A stretch of DNA of 64,000 nt from SOJA01 sp964598485 (lineage in GTDB: Archaea > Thermoproteota > Bathyarchaeia > Bathyarchaeales > Bathycorpusculaceae): NCBI GenBank assembly GCA_964598485.1, contig CAZRCD010000001.1, positions 186,001-250,000 on the forward strand, in the 5' to 3' direction. The notes below the pieces were generated by a model. That model saw nothing but the letters and a program-made list of their open reading frames with translations. It was not told where the DNA came from and made no database searches. This document shows positions 51,749-59,089 of this stretch, piece after piece. A program made the position numbers and the translations under genes. Numbering within the stretch: position 1 is the stretch's first letter; the number at the start of each line of letters is the position of its first letter.

Positions 51749-52411
51749 CTAGCCAAATGGTCTCTTAGAGACACGGACTATCTTTTTGAATCCATCCGCC
51801 TTCGCTTCTATGCCGTATTTTTCTAATAAAAAATTTAATCTGCTCAAATCTTCTCCGACTAACTTATCGTATTTGGCGTTATGCCCAAGGGATTTGCATT
51901 GCCCCCTTAAGTATATGGCCCCCCTGATCATGTAATCGCCGAGCTCTTTACCGGCGTCCCCTACTATCACTATTTCTCCACCGACCATGTATAGGCCTAC
52001 GATGCCTCCAACATTGCCTTTTACGATTAAAACTCCGCCTTTGAACATTTGCCCAGCCGCATTGTCGGCATTCCCGTAAATGACAATGGTTCCGCCGCAA
52101 GAATATATACCAGCCCCGTAACCAGCGTTCCCCTTGACTATTATTTCGCCGTCTTGGGAGTTGTCGCCAATGAAAGATCCTGTATTACCCTCAACCACTA
52201 TTTTAGCGCCATTGTTTAGAAAAGCAATGTAATCGTTAGCGTTTCCCTCTATCGTCAGCTCTCCGCCCTGCAAACCCGACGCGATTCCGTATAGATGTTC
52301 TGCGTTAACAACAGTAACCTTTAATCCATTGTTTGCAGCATCCCTAATCTGAGAGTTAACTTCCTTCAGAGTTAAGTCCTTGCTATCAATGGTTATCTCA
52401 TTTGGGCTCAT
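51749..52411 (-). CDS. GXGXG beta-helix protein, glutamate synthase GltB3-like (second copy)
   Basis: The 220-residue protein has the repeated G-x-G-x-G rungs of the alpha-subunit C-terminal beta-helix of glutamate synthase and FwdC: GGELTIEGNANDYIA, GEIIVKGNAGYGAGI, GGVLIVKGNVGGIVGL, GGEIVIVGDAGKELGDYM. In glutamate synthase this domain is structural and supports the ammonia tunnel. It has a C-terminal extension with LLEKYGIEAKADGFKKIV shared with the other copy. It ends 10 bases before the HdrA ATG. Confidence 0.85.
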   Translation of the reverse strand: MSPNEITIDSKDLTLKEVNSQIRDAANNGLKVTVVNAEHLYGIASGLQGGELTIEGNANDYIAFLNNGAKIVVEGNTGSFIGDNSQDGEIIVKGNAGYGAGIYSCGGTIVIYGNADNAAGQMFKGGVLIVKGNVGGIVGLYMVGGEIVIVGDAGKELGDYMIRGAIYLRGQCKSLGHNAKYDKLVGEDLSRLNFLLEKYGIEAKADGFKKIVRVSKRPFG

Positions 52412-52466
52412 TCTCTATCACCAATTTTCAGTGATATGATATCCAAAAAAAAGAAACATTGACAGT

Positions 52467-52613
52467 TCAAGGTTCTTTTACAAATACTTCTGGTACAGCT
52501 GGCAGTACTTTGATTGCTTTTGTTGGACAAACATCGTGACTCTATAGCGTTAACTTGGCAAGACTTGACAAATTTGTATCGGTTAATCTTCCCAATATAC
52601 ATGTGATGTCCCC
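52467..52613 (-). pseudogene. Decayed ferredoxin-like gene between the two GXGXG genes
   Basis: In the frame continuing the upstream gene after its TGA, the translation reads GDITCILGRLTDTNLSSLAK, LTL, then an in-frame TAG (52542-52544), then SHDVCPTKAIKVLPAVPEVF, VKEP and TGA. The DVCPTKAIKV block is the second half of a 4Fe-4S loop, with the usual residues after it. The CxxCxxC that should precede it is missing. A separate frame here is 69 codons long but looks like chance. This seems to be a ferredoxin gene of the operon that has decayed, or a short mis-assembled one. Confidence 0.5.
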
Positions 52614-53183
52614 TCACATTAACCTCTTTTCTTGCGGAACAATTTTCTTGAATCCGTCCGTGTTCAAACCAAGCTGATATTTCGCGAACAAATCCTCCAG
52701 GATCTTCTTGTCATTCTTTGTTAACTTAATCCGCTGCAGGTTTGCTCCTAGAGTCTCATAGTCCCCCTTGATGTAAATTGCACCTGACACCATGGAACCT
52801 CCCAGCTCTCGTCCAGCATCTCCTCCAACAATTATTACGCCTGCAATCATGAAAGAACCAGCGTAATCACCCACGTTACCGACTACAATTATCGTGCCTC
52901 CTTTCAGTAGCTGACCCACATGGTTTCTTGCATCTCCCTTAATGACTAATGTTCCTCCGTAAATGGCTGTGCCTGCTCCTTCGTCTGCATCGCCCTCGAT
53001 CATAACTTCACCTGCGGTCATTCCATCTGCTGCATACTTGCCCGCGCTACCTTCTACCATAATCGTTGCACCGTCGTTTAAGGCGCCAATGAGATCACCG
53101 ACATCATTCCTTATCGCAATGTGGACCTTTTTTTGAGCGCCAACTGCCTTTAACGCATCTCTGGTCATTTCTTGCGTGGACAC
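52614..53183 (-). CDS. GXGXG beta-helix protein, glutamate synthase GltB3-like (first copy)
   Basis: GTG start; 189 residues with the same rung pattern as the other copy: GATIMVEGSAGKYAADGM, GEVMIEGDADEGAGTA, GGTLVIKGDARNHVGQL, GGTIIVVGNVGDYAGSF, VIIVGGDAGRELGGSM. The C-terminal helix LFAKYQLGLNTDGFKKIV matches its paralogue's. The two copies are tandem duplicates in one operon, an arrangement I do not know from canonical archaeal glutamate synthase. Confidence 0.85.
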   Translation of the reverse strand: MSTQEMTRDALKAVGAQKKVHIAIRNDVGDLIGALNDGATIMVEGSAGKYAADGMTAGEVMIEGDADEGAGTAIYGGTLVIKGDARNHVGQLLKGGTIIVVGNVGDYAGSFMIAGVIIVGGDAGRELGGSMVSGAIYIKGDYETLGANLQRIKLTKNDKKILEDLFAKYQLGLNTDGFKKIVPQEKRLM

Positions 53184-53195
53184 CGTTGATCACTA

Positions 53196-53951
53196 TCACA
53201 ACTGAGTAACCGTTTCTGCTAGCCGCCCGATAGCATCCAACATATTCTTGCATTCATCAAATTTCCATTCACGTGGCCAAGTCTTACCTGGATATTCTTG
53301 TCCCTCTCCGAGAACACGAGCTCCTAGTGAAGGTGGATTAACATACAGATAATGAGAGCATTTTTCAACGATTGAAGGTGATTTGGAACATTCTTTAAGT
53401 TTTTGTAGTCCCTCGCTCAATGAAAGTCTTGGCGACGCTCTTATGTGCCATTCAGGATTGACGGCGTCTTCCAAGGGATTACCTTCGTGCCAGTCTAACT
53501 CCAAGACCATGGAAGTCTTGTCATTCCATATTGGAAGAACAGAAAGTAACTGAATTTCCCTACCATCTGAGTATTGTCCACAATTTTTTGTTGCGATAAT
53601 TACTACAGGAATATTAGTTAATTCCCTCATTTTTTCCGGATCGCTTATAAACTCTTCAAATGTCCTTGCATCGCAAACATCTTCACCTGTAAATACGGGA
53701 ATATTAATTATTTCTGATTTCTCTTTAATTGGCTCTTTGAGGTAGCCGCCGGGAAATCGACCTGTTATGTATTTTTTGTGGCCGCTAGATGGTATTTCTA
53801 AAGGAAAGGAACGCCACTCAGTTATTGGAAACTCGCCTGGAACCACATCGCAGGATTCTGTTCTAATGATGATTTTTCCTAACTTAATTAGTGTAACTAT
53901 TTTGCCAGGTTCGCTTTCGAACTGTTTTATTGAAGACTTGCTTTCGTTCAT
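53196..53951 (-). CDS. Unknown protein heading the electron-transfer operon
   Basis: I use ATG at 53951 with GGTGA just upstream (the frame opens with GTG at 53960); 251 residues. No motif recognised. It is soluble, with ITEWRSFPLEIPSSGHKKYI, EDVCDARTFEEFISDPEKMR and ATKNCGQYSDGREIQLLSVL. There is no Fe-S cysteine cluster. Position first in the operon, 12 bases before the GXGXG gene, suggests a part in the same process. Confidence 0.65.
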   Translation of the reverse strand: MNESKSSIKQFESEPGKIVTLIKLGKIIIRTESCDVVPGEFPITEWRSFPLEIPSSGHKKYITGRFPGGYLKEPIKEKSEIINIPVFTGEDVCDARTFEEFISDPEKMRELTNIPVVIIATKNCGQYSDGREIQLLSVLPIWNDKTSMVLELDWHEGNPLEDAVNPEWHIRASPRLSLSEGLQKLKECSKSPSIVEKCSHYLYVNPPSLGARVLGEGQEYPGKTWPREWKFDECKNMLDAIGRLAETVTQL

Positions 53952-53960
53952 TATTTTCAC

Positions 53961-54249
53961 CTTTTAATTAAAGATTAAAAAATGAGGCGTATATTCCCCG
54001 CTTACAGCTAAACCTGTCAAAATATTCAAAGAAATCAGAATTAAGTCGAAAATAGATCAATATTTGCTAATTTCGGACTATGCAAGTGTATACTATTGTT
54101 GACAACAAATTTCCCTTTAAATGTACAAAAATGGCCTTTTGAACATTCGAAAATGCTGAAAACCCTCTAAAAATTTAACAGTTTCAATCATACCCCTTAA
54201 TTAACAGTTTGTTATAATTGGGTTAACAGTTTATTATAATTGGGTTAAG
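53961..54249. other. Divergent control region between the electron-transfer operon and its regulator
   Basis: This interval holds the direct repeat described separately. On the minus strand, TTTTTTAATCTTTAATTAAAAGG lies just before the first operon gene and may be its box A region. The middle is AT-rich with no recognised gene. Confidence 0.5.
54175..54244 (+). repeat. 22-bp direct repeat with a third half-site, likely operator
   Basis: Two 22-base copies (54201-54222 and 54223-54244) differ at one base and sit end to end, with a further TTAACAGTTT core at 54175-54184. They stop 5 bases before the regulator's ATG and lie between it and the divergent electron-transfer operon, whose start is 224 bases away on the other strand. 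Confidence 0.7.
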
Positions 54250-55296
54250 ATGATGATGCAGCTTGCAACAATTAGTGACATGAATTATCGTCTTTTGAGG
54301 AGTTTAGTTTACGGAAGAGGCGTCACCGTCAACATACATTGCCTTTCAAAAACCCTCAATAAACATAGAAACACTGTGCGGGGTAGGGTTGAAGGACTAT
54401 TTGAAAATAACGTGCTTAATCTCCCCATTTTCCCTTTTATAGGCTTATTCAAAGAATACCCATTGCTGATTCTAGTCTGGGCTGAATTCCCATATGAAGA
54501 AAAAGTTGAAACATGGTTTAGAGAAGATCCTCATATTTTTGCTGCATTTAGATCAAGGTATTCAGAGTATAACACCTTACTGATCGTCTATCATAAAGAC
54601 ATCACAAGTTATCAACTATGGCGAGAACAACTCGTCACAGAGCAGAAAATACCTTTAGTCAATGGCTCTCTGCTACGAAGCTCCACATCTTTCTTCTCAA
54701 ACCAGCTGAGAATCAAGTACGATCCTAATGCGCCAGTCTACCTATTGGAGGAAGATCTAAGGAAAAAAGGATGTGTTAACCTAGGTGAACACAAACTTGA
54801 CAAACTGAGCTTTCAAATTGTTAAGCTCTTGGCAAGAGGCAAATGCATCAAAATAAACGAAAATAAGCTCGCGAAAGAGCTTGGTGTTAACAGAAAAACA
54901 ATCATCAAACGAACGCAAGAGCTAATAAGAGAAAGATGGATTTCTACTCCGATCTGCAGATTTCCAAACTTTTTCACCCCGCCAAATTACATCCTAGCTA
55001 TTTGTAAGCTAGAAGTCAGATCTAATAAGCAAAAATTTATTCAGAACATCAGAAATGACCCGCACATCACGTTGGCTTTTGACGTTAAGGAGGGCAGATA
55101 CAACATTCTTTTGTTCGGAACCTTTCGAAATTTGGAAGAAGAATTAGAATGGGAAATCAAGCAAGGTTTATTTCTTCCAAAAAGCATTGGACACGTTGAC
55201 ATTCAATATTTTTCGCCAAAAAGCATCGTCAGTATAAGTCAAACAAACGTGTCCCTTGGAATGATTGACGAAAAATACATGTATTTCCGAACCTAA
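54250..55296 (+). CDS. Transcriptional regulator with two helix-turn-helix domains
   Basis: The 348-residue protein has two similar halves. Each starts with a helix-turn-helix (NIHCLSKTLNKHRNTVRGRV, about 28-47, and ENKLAKELGVNRKTIIKRTQ, about 206-225) followed by an Lrp/RAM-like or wing domain with LLILVWAEFPYEEKVETWFR and YILAICKLEVRSNKQKF. It is divergent from the Hdr/Glt operon and preceded by the direct repeat, so it probably controls both. Effector unknown. Confidence 0.8.
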   Translation: MMMQLATISDMNYRLLRSLVYGRGVTVNIHCLSKTLNKHRNTVRGRVEGLFENNVLNLPIFPFIGLFKEYPLLILVWAEFPYEEKVETWFREDPHIFAAFRSRYSEYNTLLIVYHKDITSYQLWREQLVTEQKIPLVNGSLLRSSTSFFSNQLRIKYDPNAPVYLLEEDLRKKGCVNLGEHKLDKLSFQIVKLLARGKCIKINENKLAKELGVNRKTIIKRTQELIRERWISTPICRFPNFFTPPNYILAICKLEVRSNKQKFIQNIRNDPHITLAFDVKEGRYNILLFGTFRNLEEELEWEIKQGLFLPKSIGHVDIQYFSPKSIVSISQTNVSLGMIDEKYMYFRT

Positions 55297-55551
55297 AACA
55301 TTAGATAATCGATCTAATTGCTCTTGGAATACGAAAATCAGCGCGCGCTTAACTCGATAGGAGTAATTCTACAACCCGAAATTAGGACAGCATACCCATA
55401 CAGAGCTGTCACTATATTTGATGACTTTAATATTGTGAGAACCACCATTGATACACCTAGCCCTTCTTATTGCTACAATTTGATCAAAGTACAAACATAA
55501 CTATATTAACTAAACATGCTCATTAAAAAGAAAAATGGAAATTTTGGCTGT

Positions 55552-55764
55552 TCAGCCTTTTCTGCGCGTTTTTTCCGGTTTTGACCGCTGTTTCTCCATT
55601 GGTTCTAAGAAGTCGGCTCCTTTGAAGCGTTCAGCGTCCTCTTCAGAAAGCTCAACAATTTCGCCTTTGCTGTAGCGTTTGTTGCCTATGCGGAAGCTGT
55701 GTACCTTAACGATTTTGAATCTCGGCATGACCATTTCGCCTACGTTATGCCCGTAATCTCGCAT
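55552..55764 (-). CDS. Small phage-type head protein, remnant element
   Basis: The 70-residue protein has the pattern FRIGNKRYSKGEIVELSEED, then ERFKGADFLEPME, typical of the small protein that follows major capsid genes in head-tailed viruses. It overlaps the end of the broken capsid gene by 25 bases. An internal ATG (MPRFKIVKV, codon 13) may be the real start. Confidence 0.5.
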   Translation of the reverse strand: MRDYGHNVGEMVMPRFKIVKVHSFRIGNKRYSKGEIVELSEEDAERFKGADFLEPMEKQRSKPEKTRRKG

Positions 55765-56222
55765 ATTGCTGTTGGTCTCTTAATCCTCGGCACCACCGCC
55801 TCGTAACATTTGAAGAAGTGGTTCATGTCTCTCAACTGAATGTAGAAGGTTTTCAAGTCTTGAGCCACGCATAAATCAGCGTTCTCAGCTCCCGTCTCCA
55901 TCAGCAATGCGCTGTCTGTTCCACCGTCAGCCGCCTTCAACACCGGCGTAACATAAACTTTTCCACCGATCAACTCGCGGATCTTATCTATCTACATGAC
56001 AGCCGTGTTACCGATGAACATGTGAGCATCTAAGAAAGCCGAAGGCTGCAAAATCAAGTCGTAAGGTCCATAGAAATTGTCCACCGTCAATTCTTCCACG
56101 GCTTCTTTGACGCTGTCAACAACATTTGGGCTTAGCACACACCCGTTTGAATCTTTCTGTCCACTTCTCCTGTCATGAGACTTATGCTTTTGGCCGTGTT
56201 CAAAGAAGGCTATATTACGCAT
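55740..56222 (-). pseudogene. Broken HK97-fold major capsid protein gene
   Basis: One reading frame from ATG at 56222 has VDSVKEAVEELTVDNFYGPY and DLILQPSAFLDAHMFIGNTA, then a TAG (55992-55994), then IRELIGGKVYVTPVLK, AENADLCVAQDLKTFYIQLR and VPRIKRPTAICEITGIT. This is the C-terminal part of an HK97-type capsid or encapsulin-like protein. The single in-frame amber codon and the odd N-terminus mark it as decayed. The small head protein next to it favours virus capsid over encapsulin. Confidence 0.65.
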
Positions 56223-56375
56223 TCATGATACAGCACGCTTTAATCATTCACAAAATATTCTAAGCCCAGCTGATTCGAGTACCATAAAATTTCTTCTTTT
56301 GGGACTCAAAACAGGTGATCCTTCCATAAGATCAGCTTAATTTTCCTAGGGCGCTGTACTACTTCCAATTCTGTT

Positions 56376-56519
56376 CTAATCATCTTGTTGACCTGTTTTT
56401 GTGCCGCAAGTCACCATCATTGTTAAACCTTCATGATTTGTTGTTGTAGACCCCCTCCCCCTATCAACAACAACACTTAAGCCAATTTTTGTACAATTGC
56501 CATAGAGCCTCTGCCACAT
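56376..56519 (-). CDS. Small open frame in the provirus remnant
   Basis: The 47-residue frame (MWQRLYGNCTKIGLSVVVD at the start) is on the same strand as the capsid remnant. It has the make-up of a real protein fragment but no family is evident. It may be debris from the same element, or chance. The interval 56223-56640 otherwise shows nothing else. Confidence 0.25.
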   Translation of the reverse strand: MWQRLYGNCTKIGLSVVVDRGRGSTTTNHEGLTMMVTCGTKTGQQDD

Positions 56520-56642
56520 ATCTTCCTTGGCTAGGACTCTTTCACTTGTCATCATCTGCGATTTGGATTTCTGGACGACAACTAAACTAGGATCTAAAAG
56601 TAGTAGTCACGTAAACCTTAAAGACTACTACTTCTTTGCGGC

Positions 56643-56801
56643 TTCGACATTTACTTGTTGCTTGAAAGCTCGCCAAGATTTAGAGCCGAATACCATGTTA
56701 AAACAGCCCAAAACGTCAAAGAAGATGAAGAGCTGATCGCAGCAGGCTTCTAATACGTGACAGAAAGAGACGGAATCAAAATCTACCGCAAAAGAAAATA
56801 A
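56643..56801 (+). pseudogene. C-terminal fragment of a tyrosine recombinase (integrase)
   Basis: The plus-strand frame reads RAEYHVKTAQNVKEDEELIA, AGF, an in-frame TAA (56751-56753), then YVTERDGIKIYRKRK and TAA (56799-56801). The block after the stop and the preceding AEYHVKTAQNV are the usual end of archaeal integrases. The rest of the gene is missing. It is next to the capsid remnant, so it probably came from the same element. Confidence 0.5.
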
Positions 56802-56856
56802 CAAATCAACTAAACCTAAAAATAGTCGAAACCTACCCCTGTAGAGTCGAAACCTT

Positions 56857-56866
56857 CATAAATAAG
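56857..56866 (+). promoter_or_regulatory. TATA box of the eL8 operon
   Basis: CATAAATAAG lies about 40 bases before the eL8 ATG, the expected place for archaeal box A with a short leader. GGGTGAGG gives the ribosome binding site. Confidence 0.45.
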
Positions 56867-56904
56867 AAATGTTGATAAGACTCTGCATTTGAAGGGTGAG
56901 GCTT

Positions 56905-57285
56905 ATGTCCAAACCGTTTTACGTAAAATTTGAGGTGCCGAAAGAAGTTGCAGATGCGGCCCATGAAGCCCTGCAAATAGCCGCAAAAACAGGTGTGGTT
57001 AGGAAGGGTACAAATGAAACGACAAAGGCTATTGAAAGAGCGCAAGCAAAACTTGTGGTAATAGCTGAAGACGTTGACCCACCTGAAGTTGTAGCTCATT
57101 TGCCGCTACTGTGTGAAGAAAGGAAAATTCCATACATATTTGTTCCAAGTAAGCAAAAAATAGGCGACGCTATAGGCATTGATGTCCCTGCAGCCGCAGC
57201 AAGCATAGTCAACGAAGGCGAGGCTAAAGGACTAGTTAAAGAGATAATTGCAAGAGTTGAAGAGTTGAAAAGAGGAGCCAGTTAA
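56905..57285 (+). CDS. rpl7ae: Large ribosomal subunit protein eL8 (L7Ae)
   Basis: eL8 binds kink-turns in 23S rRNA, RNase P, box C/D and H/ACA RNAs. The ATG at 56905 follows GGGTGAGGC; the frame extends three codons upstream. The protein is 126 residues with KTGVVRKGTNETTKAIERAQ and VVIAEDVDPPEVVAHLPLLC, the diagnostic blocks. It starts the eL8-eS28-eL24 operon. Confidence 0.95.
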   Translation: MSKPFYVKFEVPKEVADAAHEALQIAAKTGVVRKGTNETTKAIERAQAKLVVIAEDVDPPEVVAHLPLLCEERKIPYIFVPSKQKIGDAIGIDVPAAAASIVNEGEAKGLVKEIIARVEELKRGAS

Positions 57286-57515
57286 TGAGCAAAGAAGAAA
57301 AGACATTTACAACAGAGCTCACACCAGCAGAGGTCATCCAAATCATTGGACGTACAAGCGTAACTGGCGAGATCACACAGGTCAGGGTACGCATCCTAGA
57401 AGGAAAGGATAAGGGACGCATCATAACCCGTAACGTGAAAGGGCCAGTGCGGGTTGAAGACTTTTTAATGCTGAGGGAGACTGAAAGGGAAGCAAAGAAA
57501 ATTTCTAGAAGATGA
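57285..57515 (+). CDS. rps28e: Small ribosomal subunit protein eS28
   Basis: The 76-residue protein has the signature TSVTGEITQVRVRILEGKDK and NVKGPVRVEDFLMLRETERE. It overlaps eL8 by 1 base and eL24 by 4 bases, as usual in archaea. It contacts the mRNA exit path of the 30S subunit. Confidence 0.95.
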   Translation: MSKEEKTFTTELTPAEVIQIIGRTSVTGEITQVRVRILEGKDKGRIITRNVKGPVRVEDFLMLRETEREAKKISRR

Positions 57516-57745
57516 TATGGAATCCAGAGTATTTGGAGGAATTGTCTTTGCCGAAGCCTAGAAAATGTTCTTTTTGTGGCAACGAGTTTCCACTGGGCAC
57601 TGGAATGATGTACGTTAAAAATGACGGATCAATTTTATGGTTTTGTTCAAGCAAATGCAGAAAAAGCTCTCTAAAACTCAGGAGAGATGCTCGCAAACTC
57701 AAATGGACAACGTATTTCGGCAAAGAAGAAAAAGGTAAAGCATAA
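57512..57745 (+). CDS. rpl24e: Large ribosomal subunit protein eL24
   Basis: The 77-residue protein binds zinc through CSFCGNEFPLGTGMMYVK and the following WFCSSKCRKS, the eL24 pattern. A slightly longer N-terminus (MIWNPEYLEELSLPKP) than some homologues; it overlaps eS28. The usual downstream ndk and infB genes are not here. Confidence 0.94.
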   Translation: MIWNPEYLEELSLPKPRKCSFCGNEFPLGTGMMYVKNDGSILWFCSSKCRKSSLKLRRDARKLKWTTYFGKEEKGKA

Positions 57746-57862
57746 CGTCTAAACTAGGCGTGAGAGAACAGAAGGCAGCATTAAACTTTGCCTATAGTTA
57801 ACAAATTTGCTGAAGTTTGATTTGGTAGGACAGTTCAAGTAGCACTTTTTTAGTGCAGTGGG

Positions 57863-58147
57863 TCATTTCTGTTTTATGTTTGGATATTTTTCTCTTATCT
57901 TGGCATCAGCTATTCTGGCAATCATCGCACTGGAGATTAGTACATATTTGACTCCTAGGAGATCAGCCAAGTCCGCTGGTTTATGATCTTGAGTCACTAG
58001 CAACAAGTTGTTATTCTTTGCATATTCTACGATGCCCTTGTCTTTCGCTCCTTGCAACCCTGCACCTTGGGCAGTCAGCACATCCCATCCAAGAATCTCG
58101 AAATACTGTTTCAAGCCTGCGTACATTTCATCAAGTAGAAGCTTCAA
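57863..58147 (-). CDS. DUF5615 PIN-like protein
   Basis: The 94-residue protein begins MKLLLDEMYAGLKQYFEILG, the DUF5615 start, and keeps the acidic residues of a PIN-like fold (the aspartate in LLDEM, the D in QDHKPADL, E in IVEYAK). Such proteins are putative RNase toxins paired with a DUF433 antitoxin. No antitoxin is adjacent, so it may be an orphan. Confidence 0.75.
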   Translation of the reverse strand: MKLLLDEMYAGLKQYFEILGWDVLTAQGAGLQGAKDKGIVEYAKNNNLLLVTQDHKPADLADLLGVKYVLISSAMIARIADAKIREKYPNIKQK

Positions 58148-58157
58148 TAAAACTACC

Positions 58158-58736
58158 TCATTCCACCATTTTTTCCCATAAAGGTTTATTGTAGATGCAC
58201 CCTATGTCTGGCGCTTTTACATCATTAAAATAAGTGTAGGCTCTTGCTCTGCATCCACCTAGAAAGTTTGCAACGTTTTCCACACCTTTCTTTGCTGTAT
58301 AGTGGACTTGAACCATAAATTTTTCGCCTTGTTTCTGGGAAAGCTCTTTTGTCACACTAGCGTATTGTGGGCATGTGCTGAAGAACTTGGCAACTTTCAC
58401 GTTTGACTTTCCATATTTTAGTTCTTCCTCTTTCGCCAGTAAATATAATCCAATTATTTCCTTTCCGATAGTCTCAAGTGCCTGAAGCCGTTGATCTGGA
58501 GTTAAATCTAGTTCAACATACGCTTTTGCTCGTTCAGTTGGAATGTAGTTGAAATGCATGAATCTTACGTCTAGTTGCTTGGCTAGCCCCATTATTTTAT
58601 CGAGTTCACCTGCTCTTTGGCATTCCTTGTTAGAACAGCTGATCAAGAATCCAAGTAAAGGATTGATGGTTATCGAAAATAAAGCATTTTCGACAGTGTC
58701 GATTTTCATGTTCAGATCACTTTTATGAGTATGCAT
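58158..58736 (-). pseudogene. Internal fragment of a radical SAM protein
   Basis: The 192-residue frame has the pattern VRFMHFNYIPTERAKAYVEL, LTPDQRLQALETIGKEIIGL and FSTCPQYASVTKELSQKQGE, then FLGGCRARAYTYFNDVKAPD, which is the middle-to-end region of an archaeal radical SAM/SPASM protein. The CxxxCxxC SAM motif of the N-terminal half is absent and the SPASM cysteines appear deleted: GGC is followed at once by an abrupt C-terminal segment. It is probably a pseudogene with an internal deletion. Confidence 0.6.
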
Positions 58737-58874
58737 GTCTAATTATTAATTATTATGATTTTTCTGTCCAAGTAAACTGATCTATCTTCATGCATTCTTT
58801 TGGATATGTATCAGCCATTGAGAGAACTGATTTATTAAGATATGCGACACTATGCCTCTAGAGGGAAATAAGAA

Positions 58875-59089
58875 ATGGGTGCACGTTACAAAAAAAAAGT
58901 TGAAAAAGCTTATGTGCTAGAAATGTCCAACCATGAAAGAACCCAGTTAATTAAGGAAATTAGAGAAAGACTTCAACAAAAGTTGCAGAAGCGAAACTGT
59001 GGCAATCGCTACTTGAAACTGACAATTTGACAATCAACGGAAATGTTGTGTGCAAGCCTAATCAGCCGTTGAAAGGTTTTAAACTCTAA
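58875..59089 (+). pseudogene. Frameshifted small gene
   Basis: From ATG at 58875 the frame reads MSNHERTQLIKEIRERLQQK before running to TGA. In the next frame, from the same point, it continues KVAEAKLWQSLLETDNLTIN and GNVVCKPNQPLKGFKL to TAA. The two halves make a plausible 70-residue protein, so a single-base shift near 58979 has broken it or is a sequence error. Not recognised. Confidence 0.4.

Noticed and set aside
44211..53183. A complete archaeal glutamate synthase operon
   Set aside because: The glutaminase module (GltB1) is absent, GltB3 is duplicated and Hdr subunits are interleaved, so a plain glutamate synthase is not supported.
51749..53183. FwdC subunit of formylmethanofuran dehydrogenase
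   Set aside because: The GXGXG rungs are shared by both families, but no FwdA, FwdB or FwdD gene is adjacent and the neighbouring GltB2-like gene favours the glutamate synthase type.
55318..55500. A 60-residue frame after the two-HTH regulator
   Set aside because: It starts with TTG without a ribosome binding site and has no features of a real protein; probably chance.
52467..55994. In-frame TAG codons in the ferredoxin-like remnant and the capsid frame as pyrrolysine sites
   Set aside because: secE, eL39, purM and the regulator before sucC end in TAG used as an ordinary stop, and no pyl genes are in the window. Decay or errors explain the interruptions better.
55740..56222. Encapsulin nanocompartment gene
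   Set aside because: The fold is shared, but the next gene is a typical small head protein of tailed viruses, there is an integrase fragment nearby, and no cargo gene is present.
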